Shown here: in pieces, positions 42,356-50,721 of the stretch
Numbering within the stretch: position 1 is the stretch's first letter
Layout of the letters: each line of letters starts with the position of its first letter
Source: Streptomyces sp. DH-12
GTDB lineage: Bacteria > Actinomycetota > Actinomycetes > Streptomycetales > Streptomycetaceae
Reading direction: 5' to 3'
Length of the DNA stretch: 64,000 nucleotides
NCBI RefSeq assembly: GCF_002899455.1
Contig: NZ_PPFB01000001.1
Coordinates: 4,008,501 to 4,072,500, forward strand
Position numbers and translations under genes: made by a program
Notes under the pieces: generated by a model
What the model was told of the DNA's origin: nothing
Database searches by the model: none
Seen by the model: only the letters and a program-made list of their open reading frames with translations

Positions 42356-42439
42356 AAGCGGTCATAGCATCACAAGACTGACTCACTGTGCGCAAGCACC
42401 GCATATTCCGTGTTGAAGGCGGGAAGCGTCCGTGGAACG

Positions 42440-42478
42440 CTCCGAGGCCCCCTGCCGGCGCGGCAGGGGGCCTCGGAG
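42440..42478 (-). terminator. strong terminator after Dabb gene
   Basis: 18-bp perfect stem (42440-42457 with 42461-42478), 3-nt loop, between the sigF-like promoter region and the end of the leftward Dabb gene. Confidence 0.85.
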
Positions 42479-42498
42479 CACGGAGCGCGGACGGGCCG

Positions 42499-42792
42499 TC
42501 AGAACTCGTAGTCGGCGATCACCCACGTGGCGAACTCGCGCCACAGGCCGACCCCCGCCTGATGGTCCGGGTGCTCCACGTACCGGCGCAGCGCCTCGGC
42601 GTCGTCGAACGCCGAGTTGATGGCGAAGTCGTAGGCGATGGGGCGGTCGCTGATGTTCCAGGCGCACTCCCAGAAGCGGATCTCCGGGATCTTCCCCTCC
42701 AGCGCGCGGAAGGCCTCCACGCCTTCGACGACCTGGGGGTCGTCGCGGCGGACGCCCTCGTCGAGCTTGAAGAGCACCAGGTGCCGGATCAT
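42499..42792 (-). CDS. Dabb (stress-responsive alpha/beta barrel) family protein
   Basis: 97 residues, ATG at 42792. IRHLVLFKLDEG at the N-terminus, central RFWECAWNISDRPIAYDFAINSAFDDAEALRRYVEHPDHQ and terminal VIADYEF match the dimeric ferredoxin-like Dabb fold. Family members are small barrels with varied or unknown roles. Its start overlaps by one base the stop of the upstream 58-residue gene (TGATG), so they are translationally coupled. Confidence 0.86.
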   Translation of the reverse strand: MIRHLVLFKLDEGVRRDDPQVVEGVEAFRALEGKIPEIRFWECAWNISDRPIAYDFAINSAFDDAEALRRYVEHPDHQAGVGLWREFATWVIADYEF

Positions 42793-42968
42793 CACTTGCC
42801 TCCCGCGGCCAGCCAGGTCATGAAGTCGCCGACCGCCTTCGCGGCGTCCGAGATGCCCTGGAACCCGATGAGGACGTAGTCGGCGGCGGTCTCGGGATCC
42901 GTGATGATCACGTACAGCACGAAGACCACCAGCAGATAGACGGCGGCCTTCTTCGCGTTCACCGCCAT
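42792..42968 (-). CDS. 58-residue single-pass membrane peptide coupled to Dabb gene
   Basis: ATG at 42968 with GGGAGGG upstream; stop TGA overlaps the Dabb ATG. Sequence: basic start MAVNAKKAA, a transmembrane helix VYLLVVFVLYVIIT, then an amphipathic tail (TAADYVLIGFQGISDAAKAVGDFMTWLAAGG). Codon third positions are almost all G/C, supporting a real gene. Function unknown. Confidence 0.78.
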   Translation of the reverse strand: MAVNAKKAAVYLLVVFVLYVIITDPETAADYVLIGFQGISDAAKAVGDFMTWLAAGGK

Positions 42969-43026
42969 CGCGGCCCTCCCCTGTCACTGCTGTCACGCGC
43001 GCATCGAGCGGGCCCATGATCGCACG

Positions 43027-43054
43027 AAGGGCCCCGTCTGACGACGGGGCCCTT
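43027..43054 (-). terminator. terminator after tRNA-Ser(CGA)
   Basis: 12-bp perfect stem AAGGGCCCCGTC (43027-43038) with GACGGGGCCCTT (43043-43054), just past the tRNA. Confidence 0.85.
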
Positions 43055-43060
43055 CAGAAG

Positions 43061-43145
43061 CGGTAGCGGAGGGATTTGAACCCTCGGTGACTTGCGCCAC
43101 ACTCGCTTTCGAGGCGAGCTCCTTCGGCCGCTCGGACACGCTACC
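43061..43145 (-). tRNA. tRNA-Ser (anticodon CGA)
   Basis: 85-nt class II tRNA on the minus strand: acceptor GGTAGCG (43145-43139) with CGCTACC (43068-43062), discriminator G, anticodon CGA (43111-43109) in loop CTCGAAA, long variable arm. Reads UCG. Confidence 0.96.
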
Positions 43146-43190
43146 GAGGGAGACCTTACAGCACGGTGGCGCGTGGGCCGAAATCGGTGT

Positions 43191-43685
43191 TCAGCGTCCG
43201 CGGAAGAACTCCGTGAGCAGCCGCGAGCACTCCTCCGGGAGCACGCCCTCGATCACCTCGGGACGGTGGTTGAGACGCCGGTCGCGGACCAGGTCCCACT
43301 GCGACCCCACCGCCCCCGCCTTCTCGTCCCGGGCGCCGTAGACCACCCGGTCCACCCGGGACTGCTGGACAGCGCCCGCGCACATCGTGCAGGGCTCCAG
43401 CGTGACCACCAGGGTGCAGCCGGCCAGCCGCCACTCCCCGGCCCGCTCGGCGGCCCGGCGCAGCGCGAGGACCTCCGCGTGCGCGGTGGGGTCGCCGCCC
43501 GCCTCGCGCTCGTTGTGGGCGCGGGACAGCACGGTGACCCCGTCCGCGGCCAGCACGACGGCCCCGACGGGGACGTCCCCGCCGGGGACGGCCCGGCGGG
43601 CCTCGTCCAGGGCGAGGCGCATCGGCTCCCGCCAGCGGTCGCGCACCGGGTCCGGGAGGCCGGGCGCGGGGGTGGTGGCCGGCAC
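43191..43685 (-). CDS. tadA: tRNA adenosine(34) deaminase
   Basis: 164 residues. Zinc-dependent deaminase motifs HAE (His69-Glu71, TAHAEVLAL) and PCTMC (Pro98-Cys102, LEPCTMCAGA); N-terminal VPVGAVV and C-terminal GVLPEECSRLLTEFF as in TadA. It converts A34 to inosine in tRNA-Arg(ACG), which is encoded in this window at 17528. A GTG start 2 nt after the upstream stop suggests coupling to the preceding gene, its usual actinobacterial partner. Confidence 0.93.
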   Translation of the reverse strand: MPATTPAPGLPDPVRDRWREPMRLALDEARRAVPGGDVPVGAVVLAADGVTVLSRAHNEREAGGDPTAHAEVLALRRAAERAGEWRLAGCTLVVTLEPCTMCAGAVQQSRVDRVVYGARDEKAGAVGSQWDLVRDRRLNHRPEVIEGVLPEECSRLLTEFFRGR

Positions 43686-43687
43686 GG

Positions 43688-44224
43688 TCAGCGGACGGTC
43701 TCCAGCACCTCCGAGGCGCCCAGGGCCTCGGCGATCTCCGAGACGGCGTCCTCGGTCATCGAGCGCAGCTCCTTCTCGGTCACGCCCAGGTCCTCCAGGA
43801 CCTGCGCGTCCCCGACCGGGCCGTGCGGGACGGACTCGCCGGAAGCGGCGGGCGGACCGCCGTCGGCGTCCTCGTCGTCCGGCTCACCGTCCTCCGTGCC
43901 GTCGAGGTCGAGGGTGTCCAGGTCGGGGCCGCCGTCCCCGGGCTCCCGGCCGAGCAGTTCGTCGGTGAGCAGGATCTCCCCGTAGCTGCTGCGGGAGGCC
44001 GCCGCGGCGTCGGACACGTAGATCCTGGGATCCTCCTCACCGTCCACGCGGACGACGCCGAACCAGCCGTCCTCCTGCTCGATCAGCACGAGCACCGTGT
44101 CCTCGTCAGGAGAGGCTTCCCGGGCCAGGTCGGCGAGATCCGACAGGGTTTCCACATCGTCGAGTTCCGTGTCGCTCGCTTCCCACCCGTCTTCGGTGCG
44201 CGCGAGCAGTGCGGCGAAGTACAC
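43688..44224 (-). CDS. tRNA adenosine deaminase-associated protein
   Basis: 178 residues from GTG at 44224 (GGGAGAG upstream; ATG 44245 is possible). N-terminus VYFAALLARTEDGWEASDTELDDVETLSDLADLAREAS and central LVLIEQEDGWFGVVRVDGEEDPRIYVSDAAAASRSSYGE are characteristic of the conserved actinobacterial protein always found before tadA. A long acidic Asp/Glu/Gly linker (about 95-140) precedes a helical C-terminus (GVTEKELRSMTEDAVSEIAEALGASEVLETV). Role unproven; the constant linkage suggests a TadA partner. Confidence 0.87.
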   Translation of the reverse strand: MYFAALLARTEDGWEASDTELDDVETLSDLADLAREASPDEDTVLVLIEQEDGWFGVVRVDGEEDPRIYVSDAAAASRSSYGEILLTDELLGREPGDGGPDLDTLDLDGTEDGEPDDEDADGGPPAASGESVPHGPVGDAQVLEDLGVTEKELRSMTEDAVSEIAEALGASEVLETVR

Positions 44225-44663
44225 CGTGACTCTCCCACTGGTCATAGGCGTGCCGGTTGGGGGTCCCCCCGGCGGAGGTGTGCGGGCGGGTATGCGGAGT
44301 TCCGAGACCCCGCCCACTGGGAATCGTGGCAGAAACAAGGCCATCAGGGGACGTCTTCCGCTCCCTGTGTCCGGCAGTTTCGGTCGCAGTGCGCCGAGTG
44401 CGCCCCGGAAGGACTCACCAGCGCACTTGTTGCCGCCACGACCGGATCGTACGCGGCTTTCCCCGTCGCCCGAGCGCGGCGCTCTCGGGCGACGTGCCCG
44501 GGGCGCGACGGGGCCCGTGATCGCGGGTCGGCGAGCCGCCGGTTCCGTACGCCCGCCCGGCGGACGTGGCGTGTCGCGGACGCGCCCGCCGCCGGGCGCG
44601 GGCATGCGGGGGAGAGGCCCGCATGCGCAGCCTCCGGACGGCACCGGCACCGCCGGAACCCCG
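44225..44663. other. intergenic, no gene supported
   Basis: About 440 bp between the tadA-associated gene and a small leftward gene. ORFs on both strands have no domain or ribosome site, and I see no repeat or hairpin worth naming. Promoters of the tadA operon should lie at its left end. Confidence 0.45.
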
Positions 44664-44906
44664 CTACCAGCGGAACGTCCGCATCCGCATCGCGTGCCGC
44701 AACCGCGCCGCCTTCGCCCGCCGCGGCTGCACCCGGTCCCGCAGCGCCCGCGCCTCCGCCAGCTCCCGCAGGAACCGTGCCCGCCGCCGCCGGCGCTCGG
44801 CCTCCCAGTCGACCTCGCCCCCGGCACCGCCCTCACCGGCCCCGGCCGCGCCGGAAGCACGGCGCGCGCCGGCCGACGGATTCCCGCGCTCCTCCTGCTC
44901 AGACAT
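44664..44906 (-). CDS. small basic hypothetical protein
   Basis: 80 residues, ATG at 44906. A Gly/Ala-rich start is followed by an Arg-rich amphipathic helix (EVDWEAERRRRRARFLRELAEARALRDRVQPRRAKAARLRHAMRMRTFRW), which could bind nucleic acid or the membrane. Position between tadA and upp is the only context; it is divergent from upp. No family recognised. Confidence 0.6.
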   Translation of the reverse strand: MSEQEERGNPSAGARRASGAAGAGEGGAGGEVDWEAERRRRRARFLRELAEARALRDRVQPRRAKAARLRHAMRMRTFRW

Positions 44907-45044
44907 TGCGTCATCACCCCAGTCCGTCCCTCCCACCTTCCCCCGACCGGGCGTTTTGACGCCAGTGAAGGAGTGACGGGGGCCCCAGCCCCTTGCCCCG
45001 CACGGGGACGCCGACCCCTCCGCGGCCCGGTTAGGGTTGAGGCC

Positions 45045-45680
45045 ATGCGTCTCCACGTCGTCGACCACCCCCTGGTCGCCCACAAGCTCACCACGCTGCG
45101 CGACCAGCGCACCGACTCCGCGACCTTCCGCCGCCTCGCCGACGAGCTGGTCACCCTGCTCGCCTACGAGGCCACGCGCGACGTGCGCACCGAACAGGTC
45201 GACATCCAGACGCCGGTGGCGCGGACCACGGGCGTGAAGCTGTCCCACCCCCGCCCCCTGGTGGTGCCGATCCTGCGGGCCGGCCTCGGCATGCTGGACG
45301 GCATGGTCCGGCTGCTGCCGACCGCCGAGGTGGGCTTCCTCGGCATGATCCGCAACGAGGAGACGCTGCAGGCCTCGACGTACGCCACCCGGATGCCGGA
45401 GGACCTCTCCGGGCGTCAGGTGTACGTCCTGGACCCGATGCTCGCGACCGGCGGCACGCTCGTCGCGGCCATCCGGGAGCTGATCGAGCGCGGCGCGGAC
45501 GACGTGACCGCCGTGGTGCTGCTGGCCGCGCCGGAGGGTGTCGAGGTCATGGAGCGCGAGCTGGCCGGCACGCCGGTGACGGTCGTGACGGCGTCCGTCG
45601 ACGAGCGCCTCGACGAGCAGGGCTACATCGTGCCCGGCCTCGGCGACGCGGGCGACCGGATGTACGGGGCCGCGGAGTAA
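45045..45680 (+). CDS. upp: uracil phosphoribosyltransferase
   Basis: 211 residues. Converts uracil and PRPP to UMP in pyrimidine salvage. Motifs: VPILRAGLGMLDGM, PRPP-binding loop DPMLATGGT and uracil-binding GYIVPGLGDAGDR near the C-terminus, all intact; length is normal. A TAGGGT -10-like element (45032-45037) lies only 8 nt before the ATG, so the mRNA could be leaderless or nearly so; no clear -35. Confidence 0.96.
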   Translation: MRLHVVDHPLVAHKLTTLRDQRTDSATFRRLADELVTLLAYEATRDVRTEQVDIQTPVARTTGVKLSHPRPLVVPILRAGLGMLDGMVRLLPTAEVGFLGMIRNEETLQASTYATRMPEDLSGRQVYVLDPMLATGGTLVAAIRELIERGADDVTAVVLLAAPEGVEVMERELAGTPVTVVTASVDERLDEQGYIVPGLGDAGDRMYGAAE

Positions 45681-45736
45681 CTCCGCGCGTCACAGCCCCC
45701 GCGGGCTCCGCTCGGGCGTGCTCGGGCGGGACCCGC

Positions 45737-46381
45737 TCAGCAGTTCTTCGAGGCGGGCGTCGGCTCGGGGGCGGCCAGTGCGGTCAGCGCCTTGTCGGCG
45801 TCCGCCTTCGCCGTCAGGCCCCGGAACGCGTCGCCGATGATCAGGTCGAGCTCCGCGCCCTTGCGGGCCGGGTCGGTGCGCCGCTCGGCGCCGGCCAGCT
45901 GGGCGCCCAGCACCGGCAGCGCCGTGTCCAGCGCGGTGGCGGGACCGAGGAGCACGCCGGCGCCCTTGACCTTCTTGTCGTACGCCTCCGGCGCGTTGGC
46001 CACCTCGCCGATCCGGAAGCCGCGCTTCTTCAGCTCGTCGGCGGTCTTCTGGGCGAGCCCGCTGCGGGTCGTGGCATTGAGCACGTTGACGGTGATCGTG
46101 CCGGGGCGCAGCAGCGGCTCGGCGGCCCCCACGGCGTCGGCCGGCGGCTTCGCCGCGGGGGTGCAGGCGGCCTTGGCGCCGACCGCGGAGGCGGAGTCGC
46201 CCCCGCCGGTGAACACGTCGATGAGTTGCAGCGTGCCCCAGCCGCCCACGCCGAGCACGGCGGCGGAGGCCGCGCTCAGCACGACGAGCTTGCCGCGCCG
46301 TCGGGGCCGGCGCATCCGCGGGTACTTGTCACCCGTGATGCGGTACTGGCCGCCCATGCCGGGTGGAGTGAGCATGCTCAT
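45737..46381 (-). CDS. LytR C-terminal (LytR_C) domain membrane protein
   Basis: 214 residues from ATG at 46381. Basic cytoplasmic N-terminus (RRPRRRGK), one transmembrane helix (about 31-52, LVVLSAASAAVLGVGGWGTLQLI), then an external LytR_C domain: GTITVNVLNATTRSGLAQKTADELKKRGFRIGEVANAP. Such domains occur at the end of LytR-CpsA-Psr wall-polymer ligases but here stand alone, so a wall-associated role is inference. Convergent with upp. Confidence 0.85.
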   Translation of the reverse strand: MSMLTPPGMGGQYRITGDKYPRMRRPRRRGKLVVLSAASAAVLGVGGWGTLQLIDVFTGGGDSASAVGAKAACTPAAKPPADAVGAAEPLLRPGTITVNVLNATTRSGLAQKTADELKKRGFRIGEVANAPEAYDKKVKGAGVLLGPATALDTALPVLGAQLAGAERRTDPARKGAELDLIIGDAFRGLTAKADADKALTALAAPEPTPASKNC

Positions 46382-46489
46382 GGGCGCAGCGTAGTGCGCC
46401 CGGGCTGCTATGCCTACTAGATGATCATTCGACTGGAGGCAGTCCAACCCGAAAGGGCCAAACCGGGCCGTCAGGGGGTTCGACGGGCG

Positions 46490-46786
46490 TCAGTCGAGTT
46501 CGAGAACGCGCGCGTGCAGCACCTGGCGCTGCTGGAGCGCCGCACGCACCGCGCGGTGCAGTCCGTCCTCGAGGTACAGGTCGCCCTGCCACTTCACGAC
46601 GTGCGCGAAGAGGTCGCCGTAGAAGGTCGAGTCCTCGGCGAGGAGGGTCTCGAGGTCGAGCTGCTGCTTGGTCGTCACGAGCTGATCGAGGCGGACCGGG
46701 CGCGGCGCCACGTCCGCCCACTGCCGGGTGCTCTCCCGGCCGTGGTCGGGGTACGGCCGGCCGTTTCCGATGCGCTTGAAGATCAC
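46490..46786 (-). CDS. conserved actinobacterial protein with ParB-like DGxHR motif
   Basis: 98 residues, GTG at 46786. Sequence: VRLDQLVTTKQQLDLETLLAEDSTFYGDLFAHVVKWQGDLYLEDGLHRAVRAALQQRQVLHARVL. The EDGLHRAVRA element resembles the DGxHR motif of ParB/sulfiredoxin-like folds. Some databases label relatives as antitoxins; I see no toxin next to it. Function unknown; conservation supports a real gene. A TAGGCT element 6 nt before the start could give a leaderless message. Confidence 0.72.
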   Translation of the reverse strand: MIFKRIGNGRPYPDHGRESTRQWADVAPRPVRLDQLVTTKQQLDLETLLAEDSTFYGDLFAHVVKWQGDLYLEDGLHRAVRAALQQRQVLHARVLELD

Positions 46787-47181
46787 ACGGAAAGCCTACC
46801 GGTCGAGACGTTCCGGGCGCAGCCACGGCGACGCAGTACGCCGCCGTAAAAACCGCCCGGAACCGTCGGAAAACGTCCCGCGCTCCCGCCGCGCGCCCTT
46901 TCCGGCCGCCCGGTCCGCCGCCGTCCGGCCCGCATACCCGCCCCCGGTACGGCGCCGGCCCGCCGGCCAGGCCCCGGCTTCTCCGCGGTCCTCACCGCCC
47001 TCGCCGACGCCTTCCTCCCCCGCTTGTGCGCCCGCGCCTTCGCCAGGGACTCCGGGTCCTTGAACGCCCACTCCACCGGGATCCGCCGGTCCGGCGGCGT
47101 CCCGGTCGGCGCGGCGGGCGGGACGCGGCCCGGCAGCCGGCCGGCGTCGGGGTCCTGGGCGAGGCGCGGTGCGACGTCCAC
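46783..47181 (-). CDS. possible small basic protein gene
   Basis: 132 residues from GTG at 47181. The first ~75 codons have strong G/C third positions (MDVAPRLAQDPDAGRLPGRV ... RRIPVEWAFKDPESLAKARAHKRGRKAS), but the second half loses that bias, so the true end may differ. Its stop overlaps the start of the next gene. No family recognised. Nothing else is visible in 46787-47223. Confidence 0.4.
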   Translation of the reverse strand: MDVAPRLAQDPDAGRLPGRVPPAAPTGTPPDRRIPVEWAFKDPESLAKARAHKRGRKASARAVRTAEKPGPGRRAGAVPGAGMRAGRRRTGRPERARGGSAGRFPTVPGGFYGGVLRRRGCARNVSTGRLSV

Positions 47182-47223
47182 GCCCCGGTGGTCGCGCGTC
47201 GCCCGTCGGGCGCGCGTCGCGGG

Positions 47224-47946
47224 TCAGCTCGCGCGCCAGTACCCCAGCGCCTGCACCCGCTGCTTGGCGAGGCCCAGGTCCTTGCGCACGAACGCGCCCA
47301 GCGTGCGGGTGGTCGCCGTGTCGCAGGCGATCCACACGTACGGGTCGGCGTGGGACCTCAGCAGGTCCGGCAGTTCGGCGCGGACGCGGTCCACCAGCGC
47401 CGCGCCCGCGTCCCGCCGGGGGACCTCGCGCACCTCGTGCCGCGCGGGGTCGGCCACGCAGGGCAGCCCTTCCAGGGAGCCCTCGAACCAGATGGTCGCC
47501 GGGGTGTCGCCCAGGGCGCCCAGCAGGGAGTTGACGGCCGGCAGCGAGGCCGGGTCACCGACCACGCAGACGTGCGACGGGGCCGGGCTGGGGTGCTCGA
47601 AGCCGGTGCCCTGCACGGTCGCCTCGATGGTGTCCCCGGGCTTCGCCGCCCGCGCCCAGTCGCTGGCGCAGCCCTCGTGCAGCGCGAACTCCAGGGCGAA
47701 GGCGCCGGCCTCCGGGTCCGGGTCGACCAGCGTGTACGCGCGCTGGTGCGGCCTGCCCGCGTTGTCGAACCACAGCCGTACCCACATCGTGGGGTGGACG
47801 CCGGTCGTCGCCAGCATCCCGCCGTCGGTGAAGGTCACCCGCCGGTAGTCGGCGGTGACGTCCTCGGCGCCCGTCACGGTGAACTCGAAGTCCTTCGCGC
47901 GCAGCAGTCTGAGGACCGCGCCCTCCCAACCCCGCCCCTGCCCCAT
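47224..47946 (-). CDS. siderophore-interacting protein (FAD-dependent ferric-siderophore reductase)
   Basis: 240 residues from ATG at 47946 (AAGGGGGAAG upstream). FAD_binding_9 domain with RAYTLVDPDPEAGAFALEFALHEG (R-x-Y-T flavin site) and DWARAAKPGDTIEATVQGTGFEH, then the SIP C-terminal domain (HVCVVGDPASLPAVNSLLGAL, WFEGSLEGLP, YVWIACDTATTRTLGAFVRKDLGLAKQRVQALGYWR). It reduces Fe(III)-siderophore in the cytoplasm to release iron. The iron box at 47991 lies 45 bp upstream and is shared with the divergent acylase operon. Confidence 0.94.
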   Translation of the reverse strand: MGQGRGWEGAVLRLLRAKDFEFTVTGAEDVTADYRRVTFTDGGMLATTGVHPTMWVRLWFDNAGRPHQRAYTLVDPDPEAGAFALEFALHEGCASDWARAAKPGDTIEATVQGTGFEHPSPAPSHVCVVGDPASLPAVNSLLGALGDTPATIWFEGSLEGLPCVADPARHEVREVPRRDAGAALVDRVRAELPDLLRSHADPYVWIACDTATTRTLGAFVRKDLGLAKQRVQALGYWRAS

Positions 47947-47990
47947 CGCGTCTTCCCCCTTCGCGTACGATGCCGCCACGTCACAGTGAC

Positions 47991-48009
47991 TTAGGGGAGC
48001 CTAACCTAA
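47991..48009. promoter_or_regulatory. iron box (IdeR/DmdR1-type operator)
   Basis: TTAGGGGAGCCTAACCTAA matches the streptomycete iron box TTAGGTTAGGCTAACCTAA at 16 of 19 positions. It lies between the SIP start (47946, leftward) and the acylase start (48027, rightward), 18 bp before the latter. Confidence 0.8.
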
Positions 48010-48026
48010 AGGGAAGTGGGGGCACA

Positions 48027-50120
48027 GTGTCCGGTGCGATCTTCCGGGACGCCTGGGGGATTCCCCATCTGCGGGCCGACGACGCGCGTGAACTCGCCCG
48101 TGTGCAGGGGCTGGTGACCGCGCTCGACCGCGGCTGGCAGATCGAGGTGGAGCGGCACCGCGCCCAGGGCACCTCGGCCTCCTTCCTCGGCGCGGAGGCG
48201 CTGCCCTGGGACGTGCTGGTCCGGCGCGCCCGGGTGGCCGACACGGCCCGCCGCTGCCTCGCCCGCCTGGAGGAACGCGACCCGGAGACCGCCGACTGGA
48301 TCCGGGCGTACGTCACCGGCGTCAACCAGGGCCTGGACGGGCACGACGCCCCCGAGTTCGGCCGCGCCGGTGTCCTCCCCGGCCGCTGGGAGCCGTGGAC
48401 GCCGCTGGCCGTGTGGCTGTCCACGCACCTCCTCTTCGCCGGGTTCCCCGCCAAGCTGTGGCGCGACCACGCCGCCGCGCGCCTCGGGGCGGACGCCGTG
48501 GGCCTGTTCGCCACCGACGGCCCCGGCACCTCCGGCAGCAACGGCTGGCTGGTCGCGGGGGAGCGCACGGTCACCGGGCAGGCGGTCGTCGCCGGCGACC
48601 CGCACCGCTTCATCGAGGACCCCGGCGTCTACCAGCAGATACGCCTGTCCTGCCCGGAGTTCGACGTCGTCGGCCTCGCCGTGCCCGGCGTCCCCGGCAT
48701 CGCCCACTTCGGCCACACCGGCACGGTCGCCTGGGCCATCACCAACGCCATGGCCGACTACCAGGACCTCTACCGCGAGCGGCTGCGCCGCACCGGCGCC
48801 GGCGTCGAGGCGCTCGGCCCGGACGGGACCTGGCGGCGGGCCGCCCGGCACACCGAGACCGTCGAGGTGGCGGGCGAGGAACCGGTCGAGGTGGAGGTCG
48901 TCGAGACCGATCGCGGGCCCGTCGTCATCGGCGGCCCCGAGGGCCTCGACGGCGGGGTGCCGGAGCCGGACGGGCCCCCGCTCGCCGTCGCCCTGCGCCA
49001 CCCGCCCCGCGTCACCGCCGACCTCGGCTTCGGCGCCCTGCTGCCGCTGCTGCGGGCCCGCCGCGTCGCCGACGTCGACCGCGCCGCCGACCTGTGGGCC
49101 GAGCCCGTCAACGTCGTCCTGGCCGCCGACACCGAGGGCGGCACCCTGCACCGCGTGGCCGGCCGCGTCCCCGTCCGCTCCGACGCCAACCGCGTCCGCC
49201 TGGTGCCCGCGTGGGAGCCCGGCCACGAGTGGCGGGGCTGGCACGAGGCGCCGCGCGCCGGACTCGACGACGGCGTCGCCGTGATGGCCAACCAGCGCGG
49301 CCCCGCCGCCCCGCTCGGCGTGGAGTTCGCCCCGCCGCACCGCGCCGACCGCATCGCCGCGCTGCTCGCCCGGCGGCGCCGCTGGTCGGCCGCCGACATG
49401 GCCGCCGTCCACACCGACACCCACCTCGCCTCCGCCGCTCCCCTCCTGGACCGTCTGGCCGCGCTCGGCGCACAGGACCTCACCGGTCCCGCCGCCGCCC
49501 TGCGCGAGCGGCTGCTGGCCTGGGACCGGCACATGGACGCCGGCAGCGCCGACGCGGCGGCCTTCGCGGCCCTGCGCGGTGCGGTCGTCCGCCGGCTCGC
49601 CGCCGAGCCCGCCCTCGCGGCGGCCGCGGCCCCGCCCCCGTACCCGGAGGTCTTCCGCCCCTGGCTCGCCCTGGTCCCGCGCGTCGGGTTCGCGCTCGAA
49701 CACCTGCTGTCGGCGGAGGACCTGTTCGGCGTCGACCGCCCGGCCGTCGTCCGCGCGGCGCTGGAGGAGGTGGCCGCCGCGCCGCCCGCCGGCGTCTGGG
49801 GCACCACCCACCGCCTCGCGCCCTGGCGGGCCCTGCCGCCCGAGGCGCCGCAGGAGGAGCCCGGCCTGTCCGGCGACCACGACTGCGTGCTGTGCACCTC
49901 CGCCGTGCCCGGCATCACCGACCTCGCCGCCCGCGGGCCCGCCGCCCGCTACGTCTGGGACCTGGCCCGGCGCGAGGACAGCCGCTGGGTGGTGCCGCAC
50001 GGCGCCTCGGGCCGCCCCGGCTCGCCCCACCACCGCGACCAGCAGCCGCTGTGGCTCGCCGGAGACCTGGCCCCGGTCGTCACCGACTGGGCGCAGCTGA
50101 CGAAGGAGACCGATGTCTGA
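48027..50120 (+). CDS. penicillin-acylase-family Ntn hydrolase, iron-regulated
   Basis: 697 residues from GTG at 48027. Peptidase S45 motifs: N-terminal DAWGIPHLRADDARELARVQGLVTALDRGWQIEVERHRAQG, and GTSGSNGWLVAGERT, where Ser171 would become the N-terminal nucleophile of the beta chain after self-cleavage; DPHRFIEDPG and VGLAVPGVPGIAHFGHTGTVAWAITNAMADYQDLY follow. No signal peptide, unlike periplasmic acylases, so it should act in the cytoplasm on an amide such as an acylated siderophore or its precursor (compare PvdQ in pyoverdine maturation; inference). First gene of a four-gene run with overlapping ends. Confidence 0.9.
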   Translation: MSGAIFRDAWGIPHLRADDARELARVQGLVTALDRGWQIEVERHRAQGTSASFLGAEALPWDVLVRRARVADTARRCLARLEERDPETADWIRAYVTGVNQGLDGHDAPEFGRAGVLPGRWEPWTPLAVWLSTHLLFAGFPAKLWRDHAAARLGADAVGLFATDGPGTSGSNGWLVAGERTVTGQAVVAGDPHRFIEDPGVYQQIRLSCPEFDVVGLAVPGVPGIAHFGHTGTVAWAITNAMADYQDLYRERLRRTGAGVEALGPDGTWRRAARHTETVEVAGEEPVEVEVVETDRGPVVIGGPEGLDGGVPEPDGPPLAVALRHPPRVTADLGFGALLPLLRARRVADVDRAADLWAEPVNVVLAADTEGGTLHRVAGRVPVRSDANRVRLVPAWEPGHEWRGWHEAPRAGLDDGVAVMANQRGPAAPLGVEFAPPHRADRIAALLARRRRWSAADMAAVHTDTHLASAAPLLDRLAALGAQDLTGPAAALRERLLAWDRHMDAGSADAAAFAALRGAVVRRLAAEPALAAAAAPPPYPEVFRPWLALVPRVGFALEHLLSAEDLFGVDRPAVVRAALEEVAAAPPAGVWGTTHRLAPWRALPPEAPQEEPGLSGDHDCVLCTSAVPGITDLAARGPAARYVWDLARREDSRWVVPHGASGRPGSPHHRDQQPLWLAGDLAPVVTDWAQLTKETDV

Positions 50121-50721
50121 CCCGTACGCCTCCCGCCCGGCCGTCCACGAGCAGACGGTCGACGGCTTCGGCGCGGTGCGCGTCCTGCCGCTCGACCCGG
50201 CCGCCGACGCCCCCCTGCTGCACCGCTGGGTGAGCGAGGAACGCGCCGTGTTCTGGGGCATGAACGGCCTCACCGTGGAGCGGGTCGCCGAGATCTACGC
50301 GCACATGGAGACCCTCGACACCCACCACGCGTACCTCCTCGTCAAGGACGGCGCCCCGGCCGCGCTGCTCCAGACGTACGAGCCGGAGGCCGACCGGGTC
50401 GGCGAGTGCTACGACGTCCGGCCGGGCGACATCGGCGTGCACCTGCTGCTCGCGCCCCCGGAGCCGGACGGGACCCGCTCCGGCTGGACCGCGGGGCTGG
50501 CGGCCGCCGTCGTCACCTACGTCCTGGTGGCCCTGGACAAGCGGCGGATCGTCGTCGACCCGGACGTCGGCAACGAGAAGGCGATCGCCCGCTTCCTGAA
50601 GCAGGGCTTCACCGCCGGACCCCGGGTGGTGCTGCCGGAGATCGACCTGCCGGACGTGCACCTCCCGCAAAAACGGGCACAACTCGCGTTCCTCACCCGC
50701 GAGGTAGCCTTCGGCAGGTGA
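50113..50721 (+). CDS. GNAT N-acetyltransferase of the siderophore-biosynthesis (IucB/MbtK-like) type
   Basis: 202 residues; ATG lies 8 nt inside the acylase gene. RVLPLDPAADAPLLHRWVSEERAVFWGM, GDIGVHLLLAPPEPDGTRSGWTAGLAAAVVTYVLVALDKRRIVVDPDVGNEKAIARFLKQGF matches the acetyltransferases that acylate N6-hydroxylysine or similar amines in hydroxamate siderophores. With the iron box and the SIP gene it points to siderophore modification or turnover. Substrate is not readable. Confidence 0.9.
   Translation: MSDPYASRPAVHEQTVDGFGAVRVLPLDPAADAPLLHRWVSEERAVFWGMNGLTVERVAEIYAHMETLDTHHAYLLVKDGAPAALLQTYEPEADRVGECYDVRPGDIGVHLLLAPPEPDGTRSGWTAGLAAAVVTYVLVALDKRRIVVDPDVGNEKAIARFLKQGFTAGPRVVLPEIDLPDVHLPQKRAQLAFLTREVAFGR

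Noticed and set aside
42380..42400. TGACTCACTGTG before the SigF-like gene as a possible BldD site
   Set aside because: It matches the published-type consensus (two AC/GT half sites) only partly, with mismatches in the second half, so I do not call it.
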